From assembly GCA_963832245.1 (NCBI GenBank), contig CAWHTG010000004.1, positions 2,982,001 through 3,046,000 on the forward strand: DNA of 64,000 bases. The letters run 5' to 3'. This DNA is from JABDBE01 sp963832245 (lineage in GTDB: Bacteria > Acidobacteriota > Terriglobia > Terriglobales > Acidobacteriaceae). Positions 1 through 9,014 of this stretch are shown here, piece by piece; position 1 is the first letter of the stretch, and every line of letters begins with the position of its first letter. The notes under the pieces were generated by a model that did no database searches, had not been told where the DNA came from, and saw nothing but the letters and a program-made list of their open reading frames with translations. Both the position numbers and the translations under genes were made by a program.

Positions 1-602
1 TTGTCTTCCGCTCCTCCTGTGGAGAGAATTCCGACGATGCGACGAGGTTGACCAGAGATTTCGATTTCATCTCCCGGCTTGCGAGCGAGTTTTGCGGCAA
101 GGCTTTCCCCTAGCAATACGTCGGACGAATTGTCGTCGGGCCATGCGCCTTGCACCTTCCACCAGGGGTGGGTGATGCGGACGCCGGTCGCAAAATCTTC
201 TTTGCCGAAAGTGAGCCGTTTCGAGAAGTAGGTTCCGAGTAAAGTGAGATTTGTCGCAGCGCCTGTGTGAACGCTCACCGGCAGCATGGGAGCAAAACCC
301 ACGATATTGTGATGCCAAAATGTGCCTCTGATCTTAGGCAAGTCAGCTTCGTTGAGGTAAGCGCCATCGCTCGGTGGCTTGAGATCTACGCCGCCGATTT
401 GGACATCCAGAGTATCTTCTTGCGGAGTTACGATCAGGTTCGCGCCGTAGGTGCGCAGTTCACGGCTGATCTTGTCGCCAATGTCGGTTGCGACGGCAAT
501 CATCGCCGTGGCGACGCCCACCCCTAACGTGATTGCGACGCCGGCCAGCACCTTGCGCCGCTTTTGCCGCCGGAACGATTCATAGACGAGGCGTCCGAAC
601 AT
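1..602 (-). CDS. ABC transporter permease, MacB/FtsX type (3' end cut by window edge)
   Basis: I translated about 200 codons from the ATG at 602 to the window edge. The protein starts MFGRLVYESFRRQKRRK, has one membrane segment at about residues 18-38, and continues into a soluble MacB_PCD-like periplasmic domain. That is the usual start of MacB/FtsX-type permeases, whose last three membrane segments would lie off the window. It begins 2 bp after the stop of the FTR1 fusion gene, so the two are almost certainly co-transcribed. In Campylobacter an FTR1 permease, P19, a DUF2318 protein and MacB-like permeases with an ATPase form one iron uptake locus; I infer the same system here. The ATPase and P19 would be expected further left. 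Confidence 0.85.
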   Translation of the reverse strand, partial: MFGRLVYESFRRQKRRKVLAGVAITLGVGVATAMIAVATDIGDKISRELRTYGANLIVTPQEDTLDVQIGGVDLKPPSDGAYLNEADLPKIRGTFWHHNIVGFAPMLPVSVHTGAATNLTLLGTYFSKRLTFGKEDFATGVRITHPWWKVQGAWPDDNSSDVLLGESLAAKLARKPGDEIEISGQPRRIVGILSTGGAED

Positions 603-604
603 GG

Positions 605-1852
605 CTATTGCTGGAACATTTTGCTTCGCGCCGCGATATCTGCTTCCAGGATGATGACCGCGTCAGGGGTGACCTGCGCTTTCAACGGAACGGGGTTGCA
701 TCCGCCGGGCATTCCGACTGACTGCGGATTGATCGGAGCGGCGCAGTTTTTGCAGACGACTCCGTTTGGTCCTTTGTAGAAGCCGACCGCACCGCAGATT
801 TCGCAGGCGTCGAGCACAGTTGCAATCTTGCCGTCGGGCTTCTGATACAGCCAGAACCGGACAGTCGTGCCATTTTCCTGGGCAGAGTAGCGGTGCAGGT
901 CGCCATCCTGAACCTGGGTGAGCGGAATGCTGACCTGGCCGTTGACAAAGGTGACTTCCGTTGCCGGTGACAAAGCGCTCACGCTCTTGGTGTAGATGAA
1001 CTCCGCAGTAACGAGAACGATAAACACGAAGGCGCTCGCATAAACAGAGGCCATCCACAAACGTTCGCGGCGGGCGCTCCAGACTGCTTTTCGCCTTTCA
1101 GCGGGAGAGGCCGGCAACGCTCCTGTGTCGCGGCGCTTCACCTCGAACAGCACCATGAGGGCGGCCAGGGCGAGAATCGTGATGAAAAAGAAGAGATCGT
1201 TCCGGACGATCGGGCCGATGATCGCCATCTCGGTCTTGGAGGATGGAAGCACGCCATTTTCCGAGAGTTCGTGCAGGCCGGAGATCACCAGTTGGATAGC
1301 GACGAAAAACAAAATCACCGTGGTGACGCGGAAGAATTTCTGCAGATTAATGCGGACGCTGCCCTTGACGAACATCACACCAAACACAACCGCTGCAACT
1401 ACACCGAGAAACGTGCCCATGAAGCTGAGTAGTTCGGTCGAATTCAGGGAGACAGCCGAGAGGATCAGAACGGTTTCTACGCCCTCCCGCAACACCATCA
1501 AGAAAACGAATGCGAAGAGCCCGAACCACGCGTTCCGCCCCGCCAGCAGCCCAACTTTGCCCTCGATGTCGCCCTTCATTTTGCGCCCCGTCTTCATCAT
1601 GAAAATGATCATGGTGACGACGAAGAAGGCGGCGGCGAGCATGACCCAGCCTTCGAAAATGTCCTGGTTCCACTGGGTACGGGAGAGCAGGGCGGCGACT
1701 CCGAGGCTGCCGACGAAGGCTGAGATCAGGGCCGCATAGACGGATTTGCGCAGCTCCGGACGGTTGATTTTGGAGAGATACGCCAGGGTGATGCCGACGA
1801 TGAGGGCGGCCTCGACGCCTTCTCGCAATGTGACGATGAATGCTTCTAACAT
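605..1852 (-). CDS. FTR1-family iron permease fused to FtrD-like (DUF2318) domain
   Basis: The 415-residue protein has an FTR1 half with two REGxE iron-binding motifs (R10-E14 and R122-E126, both REGVE) in membrane helices and about seven membrane segments to residue ~290. A soluble C-terminal domain follows, with cysteines C350/C353, C367/C370 and C385 in an FtrD-like (DUF2318) pattern. In the FtrABCD and Campylobacter P19 systems these are separate proteins: FtrC is the permease and FtrD the redox partner thought to help move electrons to or from iron during import. Here they are one chain. A Fur-box-like dyad lies 41 bp upstream and a MacB-like permease gene follows 2 bp downstream. The family assignment is firm; the exact iron species carried is inferred. 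Confidence 0.92.
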   Translation of the reverse strand: MLEAFIVTLREGVEAALIVGITLAYLSKINRPELRKSVYAALISAFVGSLGVAALLSRTQWNQDIFEGWVMLAAAFFVVTMIIFMMKTGRKMKGDIEGKVGLLAGRNAWFGLFAFVFLMVLREGVETVLILSAVSLNSTELLSFMGTFLGVVAAVVFGVMFVKGSVRINLQKFFRVTTVILFFVAIQLVISGLHELSENGVLPSSKTEMAIIGPIVRNDLFFFITILALAALMVLFEVKRRDTGALPASPAERRKAVWSARRERLWMASVYASAFVFIVLVTAEFIYTKSVSALSPATEVTFVNGQVSIPLTQVQDGDLHRYSAQENGTTVRFWLYQKPDGKIATVLDACEICGAVGFYKGPNGVVCKNCAAPINPQSVGMPGGCNPVPLKAQVTPDAVIILEADIAARSKMFQQ

Positions 1853-1892
1853 TTTAGAAATCAGCCTCTTTTCCGGAGTCGGCCATATTGAA

Positions 1893-1911
1893 AATGAATT
1901 TCAATTTCATT
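1893..1911 (-). promoter_or_regulatory. Fur-box-like dyad upstream of the FTR1 gene
   Basis: The 19-bp AATGAATTTCAATTTCATT matches its own reverse complement at 16 of 19 positions. With flanks (1890-1914) it resembles the GATAATGATAATCATTATC Fur consensus on the minus strand. It lies 41 bp upstream of the FTR1 fusion start, where a repressor would block the promoter. Regulation by Fur is inferred. Confidence 0.7.
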
Positions 1912-2017
1912 ATCTAGGATAGTCGTTTGCCTCTGCTGACGTCAACGCGCGAGATCACTCGCGCCCGTGATCTGGATCACGTCCCTGTGGGTCAGATGCT
2001 GCCACTGTGCGGTTGGA

Positions 2018-2704
2018 TTACAGATGTTTAAGAAAAGCTTTCGCCTGATCCAGATCAGGGAAGAGTTGCTCTTCCGCCTGAAATTCTGTGGAATGGACGC
2101 AGCGGCGGCTGCCACGCAGTTTGACGGGATGCTTCAGGTGGAGCATTTCGTGATAAACGATGTATTCCACCACGTAGCAGGGAACTCTCGGGTGATCGAA
2201 AACGCGACTTATGACGATCGCGTTATGAGCGGGATCGTAGTGGCCGAGCCGGTTTCGAGCATGGTCGCGGCTCCAAGTCATCCGCGGTCGAGCCAGCAGG
2301 CCATAGAAGAATCGCTGGTTCAGATCTTCGAAAACATTTTCTAGGTTGTAGATTCGTCCCTGGGCACTATCGATCCGCTTGCGGCCGCGCAGTTGGCGCA
2401 CCAAGTGAGCTTTCTGTGTGATGTCTTGCCCGGAAATATAGCGGCGATACCGAGTGGCGTGCGCTCGCTCGATGGGCTTGCGGTACATTTTGGCGAGAAG
2501 AATGTGAGCAATCGCCCGCAACACCGGGTCTGGCGCTCCTTCGAGCAAGTCTGAAAGACGAACAAACAGTCTGCCTTCGCGGAGCCGGATAGTGTTGTTG
2601 ATGTTCACGAAGGCAAAGAATTCCACGCCAAGATCCGGCATGGACGCGCGCGGGCGCAGCTCGCGATAGGTTTCCTGAAAGATGTGGAGGATCCTGTCGT
2701 TCAC
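2018..2704 (-). CDS. SprT-like zinc metallopeptidase-domain protein
   Basis: This 228-residue protein begins at a GTG. It carries an HEMLH zinc-binding motif in the context YHEMLHLKHP at about residue 185, followed by a later histidine (VHSTEF), as in SprT-like metallopeptidase domains. There is no signal peptide or membrane segment, so it should be cytoplasmic. SprT/Spartan relatives cleave DNA-protein crosslinks in eukaryotes; the bacterial role is less clear and I do not assign a substrate. It lies upstream of, and divergent from nothing in, the iron operon: both are on the minus strand, separated by about 165 bp holding the Fur-like site. Confidence 0.7.
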   Translation of the reverse strand: MNDRILHIFQETYRELRPRASMPDLGVEFFAFVNINNTIRLREGRLFVRLSDLLEGAPDPVLRAIAHILLAKMYRKPIERAHATRYRRYISGQDITQKAHLVRQLRGRKRIDSAQGRIYNLENVFEDLNQRFFYGLLARPRMTWSRDHARNRLGHYDPAHNAIVISRVFDHPRVPCYVVEYIVYHEMLHLKHPVKLRGSRRCVHSTEFQAEEQLFPDLDQAKAFLKHL

Positions 2705-2732
2705 CTTGCGCTCAGATTAGCATGGTCCACGG

Positions 2733-3263
2733 CTATTTTTTCTTGTGCTTGAATGCTTCTTCTTGTTCGCCTAGCAATTGCCGGTGGTCCTGCACGCTGC
2801 CGTCGACAGTCTCCATCACGGTGGTCAGGAGAAAATCATATTGCTTGGCCTCGTCTTTGTTGGCGTCAACCGAGCTTTTCAATGCCCGGAGCCTGGCTTG
2901 AAATTCGGTATCGGCCTCGATGAGCGTCTTCAAAGGCTTTCGCAGATCGGCTTTCCGCTCTACAAAAGTATCGAGGTTGTCGTTCAACTCATCGTAGACG
3001 TCGAGAAAGTCCTGCAGCCGATCGCGAGTTTGCTGAGCGCGGTCGGTGATTTTGGGATCAGCCCGCACTTGTTCGAGAGAGGTCAGCCGGGTACGGGAAA
3101 ACTGGATGTAGAGCTTAAGGCGCTCACTGGGTTCCTGGGCGGCGTCGCGCAGTTGATCTTGTTCCAGCGGATTGAGCGGATCGCGGCGGTGCTGCGCCCA
3201 CGCGGTCGAAAGCAGCCACAAAGCTAAGATACAGTGGGTCAGCTTGTGCGAGGTCGAAATCAT
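2733..3263 (-). CDS. secreted coiled-coil protein of unknown function
   Basis: The 176-residue protein has a clear signal peptide ending near AWAQ at residues 21-24. The rest is mostly helical and highly charged, with heptad-like stretches and a lysine-rich C terminus (HKKK). I recognise no domain. Its start overlaps the stop of the upstream gene (3260-3727) by 4 bp (ATGA), so the two are translationally coupled and may act together in the periplasm. No catalytic motif is visible. Confidence 0.7.
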   Translation of the reverse strand: MISTSHKLTHCILALWLLSTAWAQHRRDPLNPLEQDQLRDAAQEPSERLKLYIQFSRTRLTSLEQVRADPKITDRAQQTRDRLQDFLDVYDELNDNLDTFVERKADLRKPLKTLIEADTEFQARLRALKSSVDANKDEAKQYDFLLTTVMETVDGSVQDHRQLLGEQEEAFKHKKK

Positions 3264-3697
3264 TTGCCCTTGCCAAACATGTGGGATAGAAGATCGGTGC
3301 GCAGGCTCTCCAAGCGGTCCGAGGCGGCTTGCACCGGCGCTTGATCATCGAAGTTCAGGCTGCGCTTGATGTCGCGAAGCTTGGCAGCCATTTTTCTGAA
3401 ATCGATCTCCGTGTTCTTAACTCGCTTGCCGGATTCGATGGCGGCATCGTGCGCCTTTTCCGAATAGGTCACCACATCTTTCACCGCGGTTCGAGCGTCA
3501 TCGACCTTACCGGCTGTGTATAGTTCGTCGGCAGATTTTAGCTGTCGTTCGGCAATTTCGACGCACAAGGCGGGACGATCCTCAACCTTTGCCGATTCTG
3601 CCCGGTCTATCAGTTGCTGCAGAGTTTCCTGCTTGGAAGCAAACGCGAAGAAGGATGTCGCTAACAGTATGGCGGCGATGGTTATCTGCGGGCGCAT
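3260..3697 (-). CDS. secreted helical protein of unknown function
   Basis: I chose the ATG at 3697 because the product then opens directly with a signal peptide (MRPQITIAAILLATSFFAFA); an upstream in-frame ATG at 3727 would add ten unlikely residues. The mature part, about 125 residues, is helical and charged, with repeated alanine/lysine/aspartate segments like a degenerate TPR or coiled coil. The next gene overlaps it by ATGA. The 3' end of the upstream TPR gene (3705) lies 8 bp away, giving a run of three exported proteins in one probable operon. Confidence 0.65.
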   Translation of the reverse strand: MRPQITIAAILLATSFFAFASKQETLQQLIDRAESAKVEDRPALCVEIAERQLKSADELYTAGKVDDARTAVKDVVTYSEKAHDAAIESGKRVKNTEIDFRKMAAKLRDIKRSLNFDDQAPVQAASDRLESLRTDLLSHMFGKGK

Positions 3698-3704
3698 GGC
3701 ATCA

Positions 3705-5039
3705 TTATTTCTTCGGCTCGATGGCAATCAGCCGATGGCGAGCTTGCCACTCCTGGTCAGGATACTCCCCGTTCGCGACTTCAAGAAAACGGTGATACTG
3801 CTGCGCCGCCATTTTATAGTCACGTAAGTGATCGTAGGCAGTGGCGCGAAGAAAATAACTGACCGGGATCTCAGGGAGAAACTTGGCGCGCGCATCGGCA
3901 GCTTTGATCGCGAGTGCGTAGTTTTTGTTTTCGTCAGCAGCCGTGGCCAGATCGCCATAAGCGCCGCCGAAGTCGGGCTTGATTTTTACTGCTGTCAGCA
4001 GTTCCTGCTGTGCTTCAGGGAACTTTCGCTCTTTCAGAAATACCACGCCCAGCCCGTGGTGCAGGTCGGCGTCATTCGGATTTGCTGCGAGCAACGAGCG
4101 GTATTGCGCCTCCGCCAGATCGTATTTTTTACTGCTGGTGTACAGGTCTGCCAAATCGCGCTGCCCAGTGGAATTCCCAGGATCAAGAGTCAGTGCCGAC
4201 TGCAATTGGGCGATTGCCTCGTCATTCTTTCCGAGAACGACCAGGATACGAGCGAGCTGCACCCGGGCGGGCACATCTTCCGGATGCATGGCAATAAGCT
4301 TGCGCAAGATGGGATCGGCATCCGCAAAGCGCTGTCCGCGCATGTAAATGTTCGCCAGGCCGGTTAAAGCATCGCCGGAGTTCGGGTCAAGGGCCAGGGC
4401 TTGCTTGTATTGTTGCTCCGCGTCGGCGAAATGCTGCTCCTTCTCCAGCAGCAATCCGGCCGAGAGGTAAGGCTCCGTGTTTTTGGACTCCAGGGCAGCG
4501 GCTTGCTTGTAGGCTTCGATGGCTTCATCTGGCTTGCTGTTCTCAAGCACGTGAGCCAGAGATAGCCAGGCCCGAGCGTGGCCTTCATCCACATTCGCAG
4601 TGGGCTTTAGTGTGGTCGCGGCGCGCAGAAATTGCTCTGCGTCGGGTTGGCCCGTCTTCGCCAGCATCAGTCCGAGATTCAGGTTGGACTCGAAGACGTC
4701 CGGTTTGGCGGCCACCGATTTGCGATAGGCCGCGATGGATTCCTGAGGATTTCCCAGCCCGTTGTACACGAATCCTAAGTCAAACCAGGCTTGAAAATTA
4801 TTCGGGTCGGAGGCGACCACTTTTTTCAGTAGTGGCTCGGCGGACGCGTAGTCGTGTTTCTCGATGGCACTCTCGGCTTGGGTTAACTCGGGCGGGAAGG
4901 ACTGATCCTGCTCAGCCACTTTGTGATGGCGCACGGTTTGGCCCGTGCTTTGGGCGAAGACGGTCGCGCCGAGATTGCATCCCAGAACCAGCAGCGAAAT
5001 CCAGATTGGCTTATTTGCCCCCATTCCGCGATGATCCAT
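3705..5039 (-). CDS. secreted TPR-repeat protein
   Basis: The protein has about 440 residues, with a signal peptide ending near VFAQ and then nine or ten tetratricopeptide repeats, seen as recurring A.....A......P.N...W...G....G...EA patterns up to the C terminus. Such proteins act as protein-binding scaffolds in the periplasm or at the membrane. The ATG at 5039 and another at 5024 are both usable; both overlap the last codons of uvrA (stop at 5011-5013), which suggests read-through transcription from uvrA. No partner can be named beyond the two small secreted proteins downstream. Confidence 0.85.
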   Translation of the reverse strand: MDHRGMGANKPIWISLLVLGCNLGATVFAQSTGQTVRHHKVAEQDQSFPPELTQAESAIEKHDYASAEPLLKKVVASDPNNFQAWFDLGFVYNGLGNPQESIAAYRKSVAAKPDVFESNLNLGLMLAKTGQPDAEQFLRAATTLKPTANVDEGHARAWLSLAHVLENSKPDEAIEAYKQAAALESKNTEPYLSAGLLLEKEQHFADAEQQYKQALALDPNSGDALTGLANIYMRGQRFADADPILRKLIAMHPEDVPARVQLARILVVLGKNDEAIAQLQSALTLDPGNSTGQRDLADLYTSSKKYDLAEAQYRSLLAANPNDADLHHGLGVVFLKERKFPEAQQELLTAVKIKPDFGGAYGDLATAADENKNYALAIKAADARAKFLPEIPVSYFLRATAYDHLRDYKMAAQQYHRFLEVANGEYPDQEWQARHRLIAIEPKK

Positions 5040-7965
5040 TCCCCGACAACCCGTTTCCGTTCAAGACACCGGCTAGAAATTTTCCTGTATAGGATTTGGG
5101 TAACTTTGCGATAGCCTCTGGCGGACCCGAACCCACGATGTAGCCGCCACGTTCGCCGCCTTCGGGACCGAGATCAATCACCCAATCCGCAGTCTTGATT
5201 ACTTCGAGGTTATGCTCGATCACGAGAATCGAGCCCCCTGCATCGATTAGACGGCGGAAGGCGGAGAGTAGTTTGCTGATATCGTCAAAGTGCAGCCCAG
5301 TCGTCGGCTCATCAAAAATATACAGGACGTGCTGTCTGCGGCGAGCCTGGCTTTCAGCGTTTCGCGGACGGCTGGCCTCTCGTGCTGCCGGCTGCAGGTG
5401 CGCCGCCAACTTCATCCGCTGCGCCTCGCCGCCGGAGAGCGTTGTGGCCGACTGCCCTAGCCGCAGATAACCGAGACCTACTTCCTCCAGCACGCGCAGT
5501 TTCTCCACAATTTTGGGTGCACCGGCGAAGAACTGAAGTGCTTCCTTTACGGTTAGATTCAATGCCTCGTGGATATTCTTTCCGCGATAACGAACCTCCA
5601 ACACCTGCGGCTTATAGCGCATACCTTTGCACTCTTCGCAGATAAGTTCCACATCAGCCAGAAATTGCATTTCTACCGTTACCGTTCCGTCGCCCTGGCA
5701 GGTCTCGCAGCGTCCGCCGGGAATGTTGAAGGAAAAATGTCCGGCGGTAAAGCCGCGCTTCTTGGCCTCGGGGAGAGAAGCGAAAAGATCGCGGATGCCG
5801 TCAAAGGCCTTGATATACGTGACCGGGTTGGAGCGTGGCGTGCGTCCGATGGGCGATTGATCCACCAGCACAACTTCGTCGATGAACTCCGCTCCTTCCA
5901 CCCGGTCCCACGATGTGGCGACGGTTGTGTCACCGTTGGGCTGCCTTTTCGCAGCTGATAAAGCGCGATACAGCACGTCGTGCAGCAGCGTGGATTTTCC
6001 CGAGCCGGAGACGCCGGTTATTGCCACCAGCATTCTGAGCGGCACCTCAAGGTCGATCTTTTTTAGGTTGTGGGCGCGAGCGCCGTAAATCTTGATTTGC
6101 TGCGCCCCCGGTTTGCGGCGGGAGCTTGGAATTTGGATCTGCAGCTCTTCTGAAAGATAGCGGCCGGTCAAGGAAGCCGGCATTTTCTGAATCTGGTCGA
6201 AGGTTCCGGCCGCAATCACCCTGCCGCCATTTTCTCCGGCGCCCGGTCCAAGATCGAGAATCGTGTCGGACGCCTGCATGACATCGCGATCGTGTTCGAC
6301 TACCAGAATCGTGTTGCCGAGGTCACGCAGATTGTGCAGGATCTTGATCAGGCGATGCGTGTCGCGGCTGTGCAAACCGATAGACGGCTCGTCGAGGACA
6401 TAAAGCGTTCCTACCAGACGCGACCCCAGCGAAGTCGCCAGTTGAATTCGCTGCGCTTCACCACCCGAAAGCGTCGACGCGAGGCGGTCGAGAGTCAGGT
6501 ATTCCAGCCCCACTTCATTCAGAAACCGCAGGCGCTCGCGGATTTCTTGCAGCAATCGCTCGGCGATCCCTGCTTCCTGCTCCGTTAATTCAACTCCTTC
6601 GAAGAATTTCGACGCGGCTTCGACCGTCATGCAGCATACGTCGCAAATATTCTTGCCATTGATCTTGACTTGCCGAGCCTCTACCCGCAGACGGGCTCCG
6701 CTGCAAGTGGAGCAGACGGAGTATCCCCGATAGCGGCTGAGAAAGACGCGGACGTGCAGTTTATATTTCTTTCGCTCCAAGTAATTAAAGAAACCACGAA
6801 CTCCAAGGAAGCGGCCTTCGCCATTAATGATCAACTGCTGATGCTCACGCTCCAGTTCGTTCCAGGGTACATCCATCGGGATGTCCGCTTCCCGGGCGAA
6901 GCGTTTCAGGTCGGTGAAGAGCGAGCGGTACTTGGGCTTAGTCCAGGGCTCGATTGCGCCTTGGTTCAGGGTCAGGGATTGATCGGGAATTACAAGATCC
7001 AAGTCGAAATCAATGGTGTTTCCGAATCCCTGACATCTAGGACATGCACCGTATGGATTGTTGAACGAGAAAAGCCGCGGTTCTGGCTCCTCATAGCCGA
7101 TATTGCAGATCTTGCACTCGAAGCGTTGCGAGAAGCGCAATCGCTCGGACGGTTGCCCTTCGCGAGGCGCGGTCTCGAAGATGACATCACCGGACTCGCG
7201 ATAACTGATTTCCACCGCATCCACGATGCGGGCTCGGGAGTCCGGCGAGACCACGAGGCGATCCACCAGCAGAAACACGGGCTCGGCGAAGTTAATATTC
7301 AGCAGGGACTCGGGCGTGGAGAACTCGAAAATCTGCCCACCCTGGTAGAGCCGGTTGAACCCGCGGGTGCGGAGATCGAGCAGGCGGCTCTTGAGTTGAT
7401 CGGACGGAACACTGTTTACGTCGGATTTCGCTTTCTTCTTGCCTCTACGCTTAGCTGTGGAGGGGGACGCGTCGGGCGCGCTCAGCATCGTAGTTTGGAG
7501 CGGAAAAAGCACATTGAGTCGCGTGCCCTCGCCGAGCCTCAGCACCGAATCCGCAACTTCGTCTACCGTGTCTTTCTTTACTTCCTCGCCACACTGTAGG
7601 CAGTAGGTCCTGCCGACTCGGGCGAAGAGCAGGCGCAGATAATCGTAGATCTCAGTCGCTGTCCCAACCGTAGAACGAGGGTTGCGAGTGGTGTTTTTCT
7701 GCCGAATGGCAACGGCTGGCGCAATTCCGTCAATCAGGTCGGCATCTGGCTTCTCAATTCGCTCCAGAAACTGGCGAGCGTAGGCGGACAGCGATTCCAC
7801 ATAGCGACGCTGGCCCTCCGCATAAATCGTGTCGAAGGCGAGCGAAGACTTCCCAGACCCTGACACCCCGGTCACAACCGTCAAAGAGTTGTGCGGGATC
7901 TCAAAATCTATGTTTTTGAGGTTATGAACTCGCGCACCGCGAACAACAATGGTTTCCGTGGACAT
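5011..7965 (-). CDS. uvrA: excinuclease ABC subunit UvrA
   Basis: UvrA is the damage-recognition ATPase of nucleotide excision repair. The 984-residue protein shows both ATPase halves: two Walker A motifs (GVSGSGKSS, GVSGSGKST), two LSGGEAQR signatures, two Walker B regions (YVLDEPSIGL, YIFDEPTTGL) and the paired-cysteine zinc modules (CKIC...CPRC; CETC...CEEC). I start at MSTETIVVRG (7965), because the family begins there; an upstream ATG adds nine residues. It is slightly long because of a lysine-rich insert near residue 160 and a basic insert of about 20 residues between the second signature and Walker B. Damage loading is assumed to involve UvrB encoded elsewhere. Confidence 0.97.
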   Translation of the reverse strand: MSTETIVVRGARVHNLKNIDFEIPHNSLTVVTGVSGSGKSSLAFDTIYAEGQRRYVESLSAYARQFLERIEKPDADLIDGIAPAVAIRQKNTTRNPRSTVGTATEIYDYLRLLFARVGRTYCLQCGEEVKKDTVDEVADSVLRLGEGTRLNVLFPLQTTMLSAPDASPSTAKRRGKKKAKSDVNSVPSDQLKSRLLDLRTRGFNRLYQGGQIFEFSTPESLLNINFAEPVFLLVDRLVVSPDSRARIVDAVEISYRESGDVIFETAPREGQPSERLRFSQRFECKICNIGYEEPEPRLFSFNNPYGACPRCQGFGNTIDFDLDLVIPDQSLTLNQGAIEPWTKPKYRSLFTDLKRFAREADIPMDVPWNELEREHQQLIINGEGRFLGVRGFFNYLERKKYKLHVRVFLSRYRGYSVCSTCSGARLRVEARQVKINGKNICDVCCMTVEAASKFFEGVELTEQEAGIAERLLQEIRERLRFLNEVGLEYLTLDRLASTLSGGEAQRIQLATSLGSRLVGTLYVLDEPSIGLHSRDTHRLIKILHNLRDLGNTILVVEHDRDVMQASDTILDLGPGAGENGGRVIAAGTFDQIQKMPASLTGRYLSEELQIQIPSSRRKPGAQQIKIYGARAHNLKKIDLEVPLRMLVAITGVSGSGKSTLLHDVLYRALSAAKRQPNGDTTVATSWDRVEGAEFIDEVVLVDQSPIGRTPRSNPVTYIKAFDGIRDLFASLPEAKKRGFTAGHFSFNIPGGRCETCQGDGTVTVEMQFLADVELICEECKGMRYKPQVLEVRYRGKNIHEALNLTVKEALQFFAGAPKIVEKLRVLEEVGLGYLRLGQSATTLSGGEAQRMKLAAHLQPAAREASRPRNAESQARRRQHVLYIFDEPTTGLHFDDISKLLSAFRRLIDAGGSILVIEHNLEVIKTADWVIDLGPEGGERGGYIVGSGPPEAIAKLPKSYTGKFLAGVLNGNGLSGNGSSRNGGK

Positions 7966-8072
7966 CAGTAGGGAGTACCAAAACAACCGCACCGCCCCGG
8001 ATAAGCCTCGCTCAGACCGGCTTTCGTGCCGTAGGATCCTCTAACGGCTTCGGAGGGGATACGGAATCTTTC

Positions 8073-8078
8073 CATTAT
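8073..8078 (-). promoter_or_regulatory. candidate -10 element for uvrA
   Basis: On the minus strand this reads TATAAT, preceded by GCT and about 108 bp upstream of the chosen uvrA start. No good -35 hexamer is visible 16-18 bp further upstream. It is a candidate only. Confidence 0.3.
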
Positions 8079-8204
8079 AAAGCAGTGCCAGCCCGACGCA
8101 GAACAGTAACCCAGCTTTGACGCTGACTTTCAGAGAGCAAACGGTTAATATCGTGCTTCTCGGCCCTGGCCGCGTTTCGCTAACGTAAACGGCCATCCAA
8201 GATC

Positions 8205-8543
8205 ATGGTCTTGTCCCTAGCCACAATGTTCGGACGCCTCACTTCGCCCCCTTGGATAGGGCCGAGCGTGGTTGGCCTGCAATCGTTGCTGCTCTTTGCC
8301 CTCCAGTTTTCCGAGTCTTCCAGTAAAAAGGACAACGTCTACAACATCCTTTGGGTGCTGGTTTTTGGCTTCGCAACGCTCAATATTCTTGGCTTGGTCG
8401 CCCGGCGCTTCGAGCCGCGCCGCAGCAACCTTAATTTCGGTGAGATTTTGGCAATCACCGTAACCGTTACCTCTGTCATTCTTTTGGGTTGGGAAATGCT
8501 CTCTATTTTCCATATTTTCCCGATCAAGATTCAGTCCCACTGA
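8205..8543 (+). CDS. small membrane protein of unknown function
   Basis: The 112-residue protein has three hydrophobic stretches (about residues 17-34, 45-62 and 80-100) separated by charged linkers, so it is probably an inner-membrane protein with three spans. I recognise no family. It stands alone between uvrA (divergent) and a small zinc-ribbon gene. The antisense frame of similar length is judged a shadow because this frame has the coherent hydrophobic pattern. Confidence 0.55.
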   Translation: MVLSLATMFGRLTSPPWIGPSVVGLQSLLLFALQFSESSSKKDNVYNILWVLVFGFATLNILGLVARRFEPRRSNLNFGEILAITVTVTSVILLGWEMLSIFHIFPIKIQSH

Positions 8544-8587
8544 GTTTCTCAATCACGGAGCGCGCATTTGCGCTATCATTCTCTTGC

Positions 8588-8896
8588 ATGGCGGAGAATC
8601 CCTCGGCTTTCGACATAACTTGCCCGTGCTGCAGCGCGGTGCTGAAGGTCGACCCCACAGCTAAGGGGGTCATCGCTCATACCCCCGCCGTCAAGCCCAA
8701 GATGTTCAATGATTTTGAGGCAGCGGCCAAAGCCATGAAAGAGCAGGACAGCCGCCGCGAGTCCATTTTCCGCCAATCCGTAGAGGCCCAGAAACACGCC
8801 GGAGACCTTCTGGAAAAGAAGTTTCAGGAGGCGGTCAAGAAAGCCAAAGAGTCTCCGGATACTGGTAAACCAATCCGCGATTTCGATCTGGACTGA
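8588..8896 (+). CDS. small zinc-ribbon-like protein
   Basis: I start at the ATG at 8588, which puts a CPCC motif (ITCPCCSAVLKVD) near the N terminus of a 102-residue protein. The rest is a charged helical region ending in IRDFDLD. The N terminus resembles a half zinc ribbon, since only one CxxC pair is visible, so metal binding would need a dimer or other ligands. An upstream in-frame extension would run through the preceding gene's end and is rejected. Function unknown. Confidence 0.65.
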   Translation: MAENPSAFDITCPCCSAVLKVDPTAKGVIAHTPAVKPKMFNDFEAAAKAMKEQDSRRESIFRQSVEAQKHAGDLLEKKFQEAVKKAKESPDTGKPIRDFDLD

Positions 8897-9014
8897 CTGC
8901 AACCGTACCAGGAGTGTTACAAAATTCATCATCGAATGTAAAATTTTGTGAATTTTTCCTTGGCCTGTACTTTTGTGTGCGCGGCGCCACACAATCGGGC
9001 GTAGAATCGGCGCG

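Noticed and set aside
6670..7599. 309-residue open frame opposite uvrA
   Set aside because: uvrA is unmistakable and the antisense frame has no family-like sequence.
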